DNA of 64,000 nucleotides, from NCBI GenBank assembly GCA_965217265.1, contig CBDCHP010000015.1, positions 106,221-170,220 of the forward strand, in the 5' to 3' direction. The position numbers and the translations under genes were made by a program. The stretch is from JAGRGG01 sp965217265. GTDB lineage: Bacteria > Pseudomonadota > Alphaproteobacteria > Geminicoccales > Geminicoccaceae. The notes beneath the pieces were generated by a model that was given only the letters and a program-made list of their open reading frames with translations, was not told the DNA's origin and made no database searches. Below, one piece after another: positions 16,030 through 24,041 of the stretch. The first letter of the stretch is position 1; the number at the start of each line of letters is the position of its first letter.

Positions 16030-16443
16030 TCAATCTTCCGCGTCGGGCCACGCGACCTCGTCCTCGCCCACGAGGTCGCCGCGCATCGAGGGGCCGTCGG
16101 TATGGACCCGTTCGAGATCGCCGCAGACGAGGTGGTGCCACTTCGGCAGGTCGAAGCCGAAAGCGACGAGGCGGTAGGCGCAGGTGTGCGGCAGCCAGTC
16201 GAGGTCGTGCACGTTGTCGGGGGTGATCTTGACGCAGTCGGGCACGCGGGCCTTGCGGTTGGCGTAGTCGGCGCAGCGGTGCGTGCAGAGATCGAGCAGC
16301 CGGCACGCGGCGTCGGAGAGGGCGACCTCGCCCGTGTCCACGTCCTCGACCCGGATCTGACAGCACAAGCCGCAGCCGTCGCACAGCCTCTCCCACTCGG
16401 CCGCACTCATCTCGGCCAAGCCCTTCTCGCGCCAGAACGTCAT
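16030..16443 (-). CDS. YcgN-type cysteine-cluster protein (UPF0260)
   Basis: A 137-residue protein from ATG 16443 (MTFWREKGLAEM). The conserved cluster CDGCGLCCQIRVEDVDTGEV, then CRLLDLCTHRCADYANR, PDCVKITP and DWLPHTCAYRLV matches the UPF0260/YcgN family, whose Cys residues may bind zinc or an Fe-S centre; its function is not established. Length is close to the family norm of ~145. A full copy of the hairpin repeat lies 18 nt upstream of the start, so its own promoter must lie within or beside that repeat. Confidence 0.85.
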   Translation of the reverse strand: MTFWREKGLAEMSAAEWERLCDGCGLCCQIRVEDVDTGEVALSDAACRLLDLCTHRCADYANRKARVPDCVKITPDNVHDLDWLPHTCAYRLVAFGFDLPKWHHLVCGDLERVHTDGPSMRGDLVGEDEVAWPDAED

Positions 16444-16460
16444 GATAACTCGCAGTTGAG

Positions 16461-16609
16461 TGAACGATTCGCGTGCGCTGCCGCGCGGGCCTTTTCTCCT
16501 CGTTTTTTGCAAGTGTTGGCGCAGGAGACCGGCCGCGATGCCGAGGACCAAGCTCGAACAAGACAAAAAAGAAGAGAAGGCCCCGCGCCCGGCGGACGCG
16601 CAGCGTTCA
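16461..16609. repeat. Hairpin repeat element, full copy 1
   Basis: An imperfect inverted repeat from TGAACGATTCGCG to CGCGCAGCGTTCA. Arms of ~50 bp each contain a GC-rich block followed by a pyrimidine/purine tract (CCTTTTCTCC and its counterpart). The core GCAAGTGTTGGCGCAGGAGA...GATGCCGAGG is shared with copies 2-4. The right end supplies the TGA stop of the gene at 16607-16846. Confidence 0.8.
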
Positions 16610-16846
16610 CTCATAATTGTGCCGCCGCCGTGCGCGTTCAATCGCCGGCAGGAGCACGTCGAGGCAAAAGTCCTGCACCGTCTTGCGCTCCATCGCCGCC
16701 AGCACTTTCAGGTCCTGCGCGTCCTTGAGCGCCAAGCGCAGGATGACGTCCTTGCGCTCGACGCCGGCCTTGCCGCGCCGCTTGCGCGCGGCCGGGCCGC
16801 CGCCGCGCGCCTCGGTCGCGGCCGGCCGCACCCGCATCGCCTTCAT
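16607..16846 (-). CDS. Small ParA partner protein, ribbon-helix-helix-like (module 2)
   Basis: A 79-residue very basic protein whose ATG overlaps the parA stop (ATGA). The N-terminal ~28 residues are Arg/Ala-rich and unstructured; the core (ILRLALKDAQDLKVLAAMER, TVQDFCLDVLLPAI) looks like a ribbon-helix-helix DNA-binding domain. In position and size it matches the partner at 5636. The TGA stop lies in the terminal bases of a hairpin repeat, so the repeat insertion may have trimmed or redefined the C-terminus. The role as a centromere-binding partner is inferred from coupling to parA. Confidence 0.7.
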   Translation of the reverse strand: MKAMRVRPAATEARGGGPAARKRRGKAGVERKDVILRLALKDAQDLKVLAAMERKTVQDFCLDVLLPAIERARRRHNYE

Positions 16847-17508
16847 CCGGCCAGCCTCGCTTGCTTGAGATCGGCGAAGGCGAGGGCGAAGACGGCGTCG
16901 AACTCCTCGGCGGCCTTGGCATCGAGGGGCCGGTACTCGTTGACGGCGAGGCCCTTCGGCGCCGCGCGCTTCACCGCCACCCGCTCGCGCACGATCGCCC
17001 CGGCGAGGCTCAAGGCGGCGCAGGCCCGGATCGCGCCCTTGGCCTCGTCGATGTCGGCGTCGCGCGGGTTGGTCGAGGCACGGTTGAGGACGACGACGGC
17101 GTCCAGGGCGGGGTTGGCCCCCCTCGCCTCGCCGACGCGGGCGTCGATGACGCCGAGCGTCCAGACGTCGAGCCCGGCCGGCTGCACCGGCACGACGGCG
17201 CGGCCGGCGACGCGCAGGGCCGCCTCGACCTCGCGGCTGTCGCCGGCGGCGACGTCGATCACGACGTCGTCGAAGCGCCCGGCCATGTCGCGCACGGTGC
17301 GGCTCAAGGACGGGCCGAACTTCTGCACCGCCACCACCGGCGGCACGGGCTCGGCCCCGCGCGCCTCGGCCCAGTAGCTCGCACTCCCCTGCCGGTCGGC
17401 GTCGACGAGGAGGACGTGGCGCCCGGCCGCGGCGGCGAGCCCGGCGAGGTTGGTCGCGAACGTCGTCTTGCCGGTGCCGCCCTTCTCGCCCAACACGGCG
17501 ACGATCAT
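16843..17508 (-). CDS. parA: ParA-family plasmid partition ATPase (module 2)
   Basis: A 221-residue short ParA. The start MIVAVLGEKGGTGKTT (ATG 17508) puts the deviant Walker A at residues 7-16; VLLVDADRQG follows at ~33 and the Walker B-like DDVVIDVAAG at ~78. It is followed by a coupled small partner gene and preceded by GATAAC-type palindromes that recur upstream of the nearby repA. Similar in plan to the parA at 4995 but well diverged, so the two came from different plasmids rather than from a recent duplication. Confidence 0.9.
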   Translation of the reverse strand: MIVAVLGEKGGTGKTTFATNLAGLAAAAGRHVLLVDADRQGSASYWAEARGAEPVPPVVAVQKFGPSLSRTVRDMAGRFDDVVIDVAAGDSREVEAALRVAGRAVVPVQPAGLDVWTLGVIDARVGEARGANPALDAVVVLNRASTNPRDADIDEAKGAIRACAALSLAGAIVRERVAVKRAAPKGLAVNEYRPLDAKAAEEFDAVFALAFADLKQARLAG

Positions 17509-17532
17509 GGCGTTGCTCCCGATGCAGCACGA

Positions 17533-17662
17533 CTTGATAACAAGATAACTTGATGCGGCCAGGCAAGCGCCGCGCGCGAGACGGGCGGGCTTTGCCGCCG
17601 CACCGTGCGCGCGGCGCCACACGACGACCCGGCCGCGTTGGCTAACTTGATAACTTGTTATC
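17533..17662. promoter_or_regulatory. GATAAC-type operator/partition sites upstream of parA
   Basis: A perfect palindrome GATAACTTGTTATC lies at 17649-17662 and a related direct arrangement CTTGATAACAAGATAACTTG at 17533-17552. The same half-sites occur at 19947-19968 in front of repA. They are probably bound by the ParA/partner complex or the initiator for autoregulation or partition. Confidence 0.65.
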
Positions 17663-18003
17663 TCGATTGACCCCGTGGGTTTGGGGCTTTGAGCGCGTGT
17701 TTTGAGCCGGCGTGCGGGACGCCCGCCCCCGCCTTGGGGCCGCAAGGGCGGTTCCCCGCCCCGCCGATGAACGCCCCGTGATCACGAAAAGCGTCCGCCG
17801 GCCCCTTCGCGGGGCTTTGGCCGCAGCTTTGGCGTCGGACGGTCGAGAACCGGACGAGGAATGCCTCTCTACGGGCCTGGGATAGCCCTAGGAGCGCCGA
17901 TAAGCGGTTATATGCGGTTGCCCTAGCCAAAGGGCCCTCGCGGCCGTCCTAGGGGCCTTGGAGCGCGCTCACGGCGATAGGGGCTTTCGGCCCCGGTTGG
18001 GGC

Positions 18004-18394
18004 GCGACCAAACACCCGTAACTTCGACGCCCCGGCGACCCCAAGCGTCACCAAACACCCGTGGCGAACGTCGCCTCGGCGGGAGGTTCCTCGGCAACGG
18101 CGTTCCCGCCCCGCCGCCGTCCGACGTCGTGCCGTGTCGCCCCCGATGGCACCGCTTGAAAGGCAAAACCAAGCCCCGATTCGGGCGGTTTTTCGAGGTT
18201 TGGCGCGGTCTTGTTCGGGGTTATGCCCGTTATCCCCGTTTTGCACCGACCATCTATCGGAATCCTACCGGATTCTTGACTATAGGATTGCGCGACCAAA
18301 CACCCGTAGAAAAAATCGTTTAGAATCAACAAAATTGGTTTTTTGGGCGCGACCAAACACCCGTAGAAAGCGCGACCAAACACCCGTGGATAAC
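18004..18394. other. Iteron-type replication origin region
   Basis: Five direct repeats of GCGACCAAACACCCGTAG or close variants lie at 18004-18020, 18045-18063, 18292-18309, 18349-18366 and 18372-18389. The fifth is followed by GTGGATAAC, a DnaA-box match (TTATCCAC in reverse) at 18386-18393. An AT-rich stretch of ~35 nt (18309-18345) sits between iterons and could be the unwinding element. The 17663-18872 stretch holds no gene. Together with repA this is the expected layout of a theta-replicating iteron plasmid. Confidence 0.8.
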
Positions 18395-18841
18395 TTTGTT
18401 GATACACCGCGATCGCCCGAAAACGGCGCCGCCCCGGCCGCGGCGCCGCGGCCGGGGCAAAAAACGGGATTTCCGGTCCCGGCCGCAACGACGGGGCCGG
18501 TTGCGCGGCGCGAAATGCCGTATGGCCCGTAATCACGCTCCAGGGCCCCTAGAACGGCCGCGAAGCTTTTTTGCTCCCGTACTAGGTTTTGAAGATTGTT
18601 GGCGCTCCTAGGCCCCTCCAGGCGCCGGCAAGGGGCATTTCTCGTCCACCCTCTCGATCGCTTGGCCGCCTCCCCGTCTGCGGCCGAGGCTCGACCGGCG
18701 CCGCGCCGGCGGGGCGTTCGAAGGAAACTCGAAGGAAATCGGCTCGGTCGTAGGGGTGCAGAACCGGCCCTCGAACGTCGAGGTTGCCGGAAAATAATTC
18801 ACGGTTGGGCCGTTGATTTTGCTACAGAAAATTCCTGAAAC

Positions 18842-18859
18842 GCGACCAAACACCCGTAG
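18842..18859. repeat. Isolated sixth iteron at the 3' end of repA
   Basis: A perfect GCGACCAAACACCCGTAG lies 13 nt beyond the repA stop, about 450 nt from the main iteron group. It could take part in handcuffing-type copy control or be a leftover of a longer array. Confidence 0.65.
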
Positions 18860-18872
18860 CTTTCGCCCGGTC

Positions 18873-19820
18873 TCAATCCTCGGGCTTGGGCAGCCTGACC
18901 AGCGATTGACGGCACAGGACCGGCGGCGCGCTGTAGCGCAGGGTCAGGCCCCGGTCGTCGCCCTCGATCCTCGCGCCCGGGTACTGGGTCTGGACGACGC
19001 GCAGCGTGTCGACGAACTTGCCGCGAAAGTCGCGCAGGCGGGTAAAACCGTGACCGAACTGGTCGTAGAGCGCCGTCCAGGTGACGAACTGCGGCTTCTT
19101 CGGGTCGATGCGGTGCAAGCGCTGCGCCAGCCACGCGTAGACGTCGAGCGCCTGCGGCGAGTTGGCGAGGGCCGCCATCGCCCGCTCATCGAGCGGCACC
19201 GCGTGGCCCTGCAGGCTCTCGTAGTAATCCGACGATAAGCGGATCGTCGAGGGCCAGAGCATCGGCTCCTTCGCGTCCTGGCTCCACAAGTCGAAGGCGC
19301 GGACGATCTTCGTGTCGATCTGAAAGGCGCGGCTCGGGCTGATGTCGACCGCGAGCCGCACGGTCGCGGCGGCAAAGCGCGTCAACTGGTCCTTGAAGCG
19401 GCGCAACTCCTGCCCGTTCGGCGGGAAGCCCTGCAAACGGCGGACGAAGGCGGTCAGGCTGTCCTCGACGTCGATCACGGGCGAGGCGTTCTTCAGCGCC
19501 TCGGCGTTGAGGTGGGCGAGCAACAGGCGCGGCCGCGAGCCGAACGGCAGCCCCACCTCGACGTAGGCGCGGCTGCGCGGGTCGCGGGCGGCGCCCGCCT
19601 CCAGCCGGAGCGCCACGGCGCCCTGCCGCCGCTCCCAGACGCGCACCCCCTCGCCGGGGTCGCGATACGGCAGGCTCGTCTGGCAGAGCACGGTGTGCTG
19701 GTAGGCGATCTCCTGGGCCGGGTTGTCGTCGATCTGCACCGCCTTGGCGACGCGGCGCTTTTGCACCCGCGTCGGCGGCTTGTTTTGCACCCGCGTCGGC
19801 GGCTTGGGCGTCTTGGACAT
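18873..19820 (-). CDS. repA: Plasmid replication initiator, RepA family (module 2)
   Basis: A 315-residue initiator, paralogous to the one at 6226 over its whole length (YQHT-LCQTSLPYR, LLLAHLNAEAL, FKDQLTRFAAATVRL, LDVYAWLAQRLHR). The start is ATG 19820 with GGAGGA 8 nt upstream. The N-terminal tail contains a duplicated PPTRVQ(N)K word. It is transcribed towards the iterons it presumably binds, and the iteron just past its stop reinforces the link. A GATAAC/GTTATC operator sits ~125 nt upstream. It is intact and accompanied by a plausible origin, so this module is the better candidate for a functional replicon. Confidence 0.88.
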   Translation of the reverse strand: MSKTPKPPTRVQNKPPTRVQKRRVAKAVQIDDNPAQEIAYQHTVLCQTSLPYRDPGEGVRVWERRQGAVALRLEAGAARDPRSRAYVEVGLPFGSRPRLLLAHLNAEALKNASPVIDVEDSLTAFVRRLQGFPPNGQELRRFKDQLTRFAAATVRLAVDISPSRAFQIDTKIVRAFDLWSQDAKEPMLWPSTIRLSSDYYESLQGHAVPLDERAMAALANSPQALDVYAWLAQRLHRIDPKKPQFVTWTALYDQFGHGFTRLRDFRGKFVDTLRVVQTQYPGARIEGDDRGLTLRYSAPPVLCRQSLVRLPKPED

Positions 19821-19943
19821 GGACGAATCCTCCGCTGCGTCGAGCGCTGCGTCGAGCGGACCCCATGCTGCCCGATCCGCCGCCGAAGGGCGAGGGGGAA
19901 ACTTTGCCCGGCAAAGCCGCGGCCGGGGGCAGGATAATGCTAA

Positions 19944-19973
19944 TTTGATAACTTGATAATCTGTTATCTTATC
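19944..19973. promoter_or_regulatory. GATAAC/GTTATC operator upstream of repA
   Basis: GATAAC (19947-19952), GATAAT (19955-19960) and GTTATC (19963-19968) form overlapping half-sites like those upstream of the module 2 parA. Shared sites imply one regulator for replication and partition genes. Confidence 0.6.
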
Positions 19974-20010
19974 AGATGGAAAACGTTTTTTTCTTGGCAA
20001 TTCAAAGTGA

Positions 20011-20040
20011 AAAAGCCCCCGCGCACTGCGGCTCGGGGGC
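20011..20040 (-). terminator. Intrinsic terminator of the 20064 gene
   Basis: On the minus strand GCCCCCG...CGGGGGC forms a stem followed by TTTTTCAC. It lies 24 nt beyond the stop codon of the small secreted protein gene. Confidence 0.75.
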
Positions 20041-20063
20041 CTTCACGGGCGATCGAGAAGCGT

Positions 20064-20345
20064 TCAGCGCGCGGCGACGTCGACGCCTTTGTCGGCCTTG
20101 ATCAGGTCGAGCGCCTCCCGCGCCAGGTCGCGGGCCGTCGCGCGGTCGTTGTCGGCGAGCGCGGCGCGGGCGCCGTTGACGAGGCCGCCGGCCTCGGTGC
20201 GGACGGCGTCGTCGCTTATGCCGGCGACCCCCGACTGCGCCTGAACGATGCTGCTGAAGGTGAGGCCGTCCGCCTTGGCGTTGGTGGCACCGACGAGGGT
20301 GAGGCCGAACAGGGCGATAGCGGCGGTGCGGGTGATGCGGGTCAT
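20064..20345 (-). CDS. Small secreted protein of unknown function
   Basis: A 93-residue product with a signal peptide (AAIALFGLTLVGATNAKA) and a mature part of ~70 residues that is largely helical, Ala/Asp-rich and without Cys. It has its own terminator and no operon partners. It lacks the LTxxQM motif of the secreted proteins at 13.9-15.8 kb. No family is recognised. Confidence 0.65.
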   Translation of the reverse strand: MTRITRTAAIALFGLTLVGATNAKADGLTFSSIVQAQSGVAGISDDAVRTEAGGLVNGARAALADNDRATARDLAREALDLIKADKGVDVAAR

Positions 20346-20732
20346 GACAGTTGTCCTTGGCTTCGGTGGTGCGAAGGGTGGGACCGTTCGTCCGCGCCGT
20401 TCGCTTGTTTTCCTATCTGGCAGCACCGCTTCGGCCCCGCGCGGCCGATCTTGCCCCGACGGGGGCGATCTTGCGCCAAACGAGTATTCCGTCTTATTCG
20501 TGACGAAAACGAACGCAGGCCTCAAGAAAACGTGAACTATCGACCGTCGGCGACTGCCGCTCCTCCTCAATCGGGATTCGATGACAGCCTCGACGTCGTC
20601 GTGGCGCATTCGGGCTTCACAATGACGTCATTTCATTCCTGCAACACAGCGTTCGCGTTTTCGTGAGTCCCCCGAACCCTTCTTGATGCTAGTTTGCTGT
20701 CCTAATGCCCACGACCGAAAGGGAACAAGGGT

Positions 20733-21647
20733 ATGGACATGCCTCACATCGCCCCGTTGCAGGCCATTGGCCTCAAACCCTCAACCTTCCCCCTCGTGCG
20801 CAGCGCCGGGATCGCCGAGGGTTGGAACGCGTCGGCGGAGATGATCGACGTGCCGGACGGCTTTCGCCACGAGGTCGAGGCGGCCGACGACGACGCGGTC
20901 GTCTGGGTTCGATCGGAGACAGGCGCCATCCGGCGCTTCGTCGACGGCAGGCCGGGCTGCGGCGTCGACGCCTCGGCCGAGAGCTTCGCGGTCCTGCGCC
21001 ACGCGGGCCACCAGAGCCTCGTCAGCGAGGGCGCCGTGCGGCTGGGGTGCCTGTCGCCGAGGCCCGAGTTCCTGCGCTCGGTCAGGCAGCAGGTGCTCGC
21101 GCGCGACGTTGCCGCGGCCGACGCCCCGCAGGTCTGCACGCACGACCTCGCCTTTCGTCAGATGGCCGACGCCTACCTCGCCCGCGCCTTCGAGGACGAC
21201 GACCCGCCGCTCGCGATCGAGATGGACGCGCGGGCGCTGGTCATGGCGATCCACCTCCTGCGCCGCGGTGGTGAGCGGGCGACGGCCGAGAAGGTCGCCG
21301 TCGCCGTCGCCGCTCCGGCGAAGGGCGGCCTCGCGCCCAAGGTCAGGCGGCGGGTCGAAGTTTATGTCGAGGACCATCTGGCCGAGCCGATCCGCCTGCA
21401 GGACCTCGCCGACGCGGCGGGCTTGAGCCCGTTTCACTTCAACCGCGCCTTCAAGCGCAGCCTCGGTCTGACGCCGGTCGGCTACGTCCAAGACCGCCGC
21501 GTCGAGCGCGCCAAGACGCTGCTCAAGGCGGCGCGAGCGCAGGTCATCGAGGTGGCGGCCGCCGTCGGCTACCAGGACCCGACCCACTTCGCCGCCCTGT
21601 TTCGGCGCCACACCGGCATGAGCCCGAGCCGGTTTCGGGCCGGGTAG
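20733..21647 (+). CDS. AraC-family transcriptional regulator
   Basis: A 304-residue protein: an N-terminal ~190 residues without a recognised ligand domain, then a C-terminal double HTH from ~210 (LQDLADAAGLSPFHFNRAFK, the hinge GLTPVGYVQDRRVERA, then EVAAAVGYQDPTHFAALFRR and the HTGMSPSRFR signature). ATG 20733 follows GGAACAAGGGT. The stop at 21645-21647 is only 2 nt before a full hairpin repeat, which probably terminates it. No adjacent target gene is obvious. Confidence 0.85.
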   Translation: MDMPHIAPLQAIGLKPSTFPLVRSAGIAEGWNASAEMIDVPDGFRHEVEAADDDAVVWVRSETGAIRRFVDGRPGCGVDASAESFAVLRHAGHQSLVSEGAVRLGCLSPRPEFLRSVRQQVLARDVAAADAPQVCTHDLAFRQMADAYLARAFEDDDPPLAIEMDARALVMAIHLLRRGGERATAEKVAVAVAAPAKGGLAPKVRRRVEVYVEDHLAEPIRLQDLADAAGLSPFHFNRAFKRSLGLTPVGYVQDRRVERAKTLLKAARAQVIEVAAAVGYQDPTHFAALFRRHTGMSPSRFRAG

Positions 21648-21649
21648 GA

Positions 21650-21800
21650 GAACGCTGCGCGTGCGCCGACGCGCGGTCTTTTTCTCTTTTTTTGCAACTT
21701 TGGCCGGGGCTGGCCCTCGGCATCGCGGCCAGTTTCCGGCATTAACACGTGCAAAAACAAAGAGAATAAAGGCCGCGCGCCGAGCGCACGCGAAGCGTTC
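21650..21800. repeat. Hairpin repeat element, full copy 2
   Basis: Runs from GAACGCTGCGCGTGCGCCGA to GCACGCGAAGCGTTC. In reverse complement it aligns with copies 1 and 3, including GTGTTAA and GATGCCGAGGGCCAG in the core. The left arm can fold as a GC stem followed by CTTTTTCTC, a terminator-like structure placed 2 nt after the AraC gene stop. Confidence 0.8.
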
Positions 21801-21851
21801 AACGGCATTTGCGACAAATCTCAAACGCTTTTTAGGCGATAGTTTTTGACA

Positions 21852-21874
21852 ACTAGCAACTTAAAGTTGATAGT
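21852..21874. repeat. Inverted repeat ACTAGCAACTT/AAGTTGATAGT
   Basis: Eleven-bp arms with one mismatch around a single A, in an AT-rich setting. It could be an operator or a small hairpin; no gene start lies directly beside it. Confidence 0.4.
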
Positions 21875-21940
21875 CCCTCCCGTGGTTCACGCGGCTATGC
21901 CCGTGACACCCGACTTGAGGCGTTTCCTCCCTATCGAACT

Positions 21941-21970
21941 GGCCGCGGCGCAAGCCGCGGCCTCTTTTTT
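21941..21970 (+). terminator. Strong intrinsic terminator, plus strand
   Basis: GGCCGCGGC and GCCGCGGCC close on GCAA and are followed by TCTTTTTTG. No gene of known family ends directly upstream, so it may terminate a small RNA from the 21801-21940 interval or act as back-up for the AraC gene. Confidence 0.7.
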
Positions 21971-21981
21971 GATTTTCGTAC

Positions 21982-22021
21982 AAAAAGGCTCGGCACCCTT
22001 TCGCCTTTTGAGCGCCGAGCC
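21982..22021 (-). terminator. Intrinsic terminator, minus strand
   Basis: On the minus strand GGCTCGGC and GCCGAGCC form a stem followed by TTTTTG. It lies 68 nt beyond the end of the broken SnoaL-like gene and probably once served it. Confidence 0.7.
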
Positions 22022-22089
22022 TCAGCTCGCACGGATCGGTTTGACGCTTAGGGATCGTTTCGAATGTCGAAGCGGGTGACCCTGCCTGC

Positions 22090-22421
22090 CTACAAACGGA
22101 AGACGTGCCCGACCGTCTTATCCTTTAACCCATGCGTTTGACCCTGTAGCGGCTTGCCTTCGAGATCACGGACCGTCTGTCGAACCTCCGCGACGATCGA
22201 ACCGTCCGCCGCTTTGGCGAAGCCCACAGGTTCGACGTGCGGACTGACCGTCGCCCACTGACGCGTCCAGTATCCCTGACGGTCTCGCGGCCGTGAACGT
22301 GGCCGCCATCCATGCCGTTGGCCCACGCCACGTCGTCGGCGAGCACGGCCAAAATGCCGTCAACGTCCCTCGCGTTGAAGCGATCGTACATGCCCTTCAG
22401 CATCTCGATGCCGCCGTCCAT
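22090..22421 (-). pseudogene. SnoaL/NTF2-like protein with a frameshift
   Basis: From ATG 22421 the frame reads MDGGIEMLKGMYDRFNARDV and ADDVAWANGMDGGHVHGRE, typical of ketosteroid-isomerase-like SnoaL proteins, then loses phase near 22270. The remainder (YWTRQWATVSPHVEPVGFA, VRQTVRDLEG, VGHVFRL) is in the next frame and ends at 22090. A single indel would restore a ~110-residue product. It is divergent from a MarR regulator, which may have controlled it. Confidence 0.7.
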
Positions 22422-22566
22422 CGTTTTCCATCCTTTCGACATTTCGGGTGCGCGCGTGGGGGCATCCACGATGGCAAGGGGCGGATCGCACACGTTGCCC
22501 CCGCGGGCCGTCCGTTGTATTGTCCGCTATGTATCAATATAGGCTCCTATGCAAGAGGACGGGCGG

Positions 22567-23028
22567 ATGGAGTTGGACGTGCTGTCGACGCCAGGACACT
22601 TGATCAGCTTGGCGGCGCGCGGTTTCGCGCGGCTGAGCGAGGCGCGCCTTAAGCCGCTGGGTTTCGGTGTCGGCTATCTACCGGCGCTGGTTGCGCTGAA
22701 GAACGGTCGGGCGGAAACGCAACGGGACTTGGCCCGGTTCATCAGGATCGAGCAGCCTTCGATGGCGCAGATGCTGGTCCGCATGGAGCGGGACGGGCTG
22801 ATCCGGCGAACGCCCGATCCTGGCGACGGGCGTAGTAGCCGCATCTCTTTGACGAATACCGCGCACGCCCGTCTGCCGGACGCCTGCACGGCTCTGTTCC
22901 AGGGCAATCGCGACGCGCTTGCCGGCTTTTCGGACGAGGAAGCCGCGCAACTCAATACCCTGCTCGGCCGACTGATCGCAAACCTCGATCGTGTTGGCAG
23001 CGTCAAGACGACGGAAGCGAACGCGTAA
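22567..23028 (+). CDS. MarR-family transcriptional regulator
   Basis: A 153-residue winged-helix protein. ATG 22567 is chosen over ATG 22549 because GAGGA lies 7 nt before it. The wHTH core is TQRDLARFIRIEQPSMAQML and VRMERDGLIRRTPDPGDGR, with the wing arginine retained, and a helical C-terminal dimerisation region. CTATGTATCAATATAGGC with ATAGGCTCCTAT just upstream (22526-22552) offers short inverted repeats that may be the autoregulatory site. It is divergent from the broken SnoaL-like gene. Bases 23029-23268 downstream hold no recognised feature. Confidence 0.85.
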   Translation: MELDVLSTPGHLISLAARGFARLSEARLKPLGFGVGYLPALVALKNGRAETQRDLARFIRIEQPSMAQMLVRMERDGLIRRTPDPGDGRSSRISLTNTAHARLPDACTALFQGNRDALAGFSDEEAAQLNTLLGRLIANLDRVGSVKTTEANA

Positions 23029-23268
23029 ACTTAGCTCCATGATGGAGATTCATCGCTTCAAATCCTGGTTATAATGCTGCTCGGCCCTGAAGAGGCTTTT
23101 GTAGATGCGGCAGGTGCACCCACGGCTAAATTTTTGAATTATGGTTTTGTTCATCCCTCTCGGCTAGGATCGCGGCGTCGGGTGTCATGGCGCCGGCGAA
23201 CCCGGTCACGACCGTCAAAAACGCCTCCGGCGGACCGGCGCGGCCGGCGCCCTCGCGCCCGACATAAG

Positions 23269-24015
23269 CTAGATGCAGCGGCCGCCGTCGACCTCCAGGC
23301 AGACGCCGGTGATGAACTCGGCCTCGTCGGAGGCGAGGTAGAGGGCGGCGTTGGCGACGTCGCGCGGCGTCGACAGCCGGCCGAGCGGCACGGACGCCTT
23401 GAACTGGACCCGCTTTTCCGGCGTGTCCTCGCCCATGAAGAGAGCCAGCATTCCGGTCTCGCCGGCGACGGGGTTGAGGGCGCAGACGCGGATCTTCTCC
23501 GCCGCCAGCTCGACCGCCATCGCCTTGGTGAGCGTGATCACCGCCCCCTTCGAGCCGTTGTACCATGTGAGCCCCGGCCGCGGCCGGACGCCGGCGGTGG
23601 AGGCGATATTGAGGATCATCCCGCCGCCCTGGGCGCGAAAGACCGGGACCGCGTGCTTGGCGCCCAAGTAGATCGACTTGACGTTGACGGCGAAGACGCG
23701 ATCGAAGGTCGCCTCGTCGACCTCCAGCATCGGGCCGTTGCGGTGGGTGAAGCCGGCGTTGTTGACCAGGACGTCGAGCCGGCCGAAGGCGTCGGTCGCC
23801 GTCTTGACCATCGCCTCGACGTCGTCGGAGTCCGACACGTCGGCGACGGCGACCCGCGCGGCGTCGCCGATCGCCTCGGCGACGCGCTCGGCGCCGGCCC
23901 GGTTGACGTCGGCGACGACGATTTTGGCGCCCTCGGCGGCAAAGCGCCTGGCGATGCCCTCGCCGAAGCCCGACCCGGCGCCGGTGACGATCGCGACCTT
24001 ATCCGCGAGACGCAT
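23269..24015 (-). CDS. Short-chain dehydrogenase/reductase
   Basis: A classical 248-residue SDR. The cofactor loop TGAGSGFGEG is at ~11-20; Asp after the second strand (VVADVNRAG) favours NAD(H). NNAG is at ~86 and the active site has a serine in IASTAGV, Tyr152 and Lys156 in YNGSK. It is the last gene of the dctP-dctQ-dctM-ALDH-SDR run, 26 nt after the aldehyde dehydrogenase. In context it probably oxidises a hydroxy acid or sugar-derived alcohol imported by the TRAP system. The exact substrate is unknown. Confidence 0.88.
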   Translation of the reverse strand: MRLADKVAIVTGAGSGFGEGIARRFAAEGAKIVVADVNRAGAERVAEAIGDAARVAVADVSDSDDVEAMVKTATDAFGRLDVLVNNAGFTHRNGPMLEVDEATFDRVFAVNVKSIYLGAKHAVPVFRAQGGGMILNIASTAGVRPRPGLTWYNGSKGAVITLTKAMAVELAAEKIRVCALNPVAGETGMLALFMGEDTPEKRVQFKASVPLGRLSTPRDVANAALYLASDEAEFITGVCLEVDGGRCI

Positions 24016-24041
24016 GTTGATCCTCCCCCTCGTTGGTGAAC

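Noticed and set aside
18004..18394. Possible CRISPR array at the regularly worded repeats
   Set aside because: The repeats are 17-19 nt, irregularly spaced, beside a RepA gene and a DnaA-like box, with no cas genes; they are iterons.
21846..22079. A 77-codon plus-strand frame after the AraC gene
   Set aside because: It reads straight through two intrinsic terminator hairpins (21941-21970 and 21982-22021) and resembles no family.
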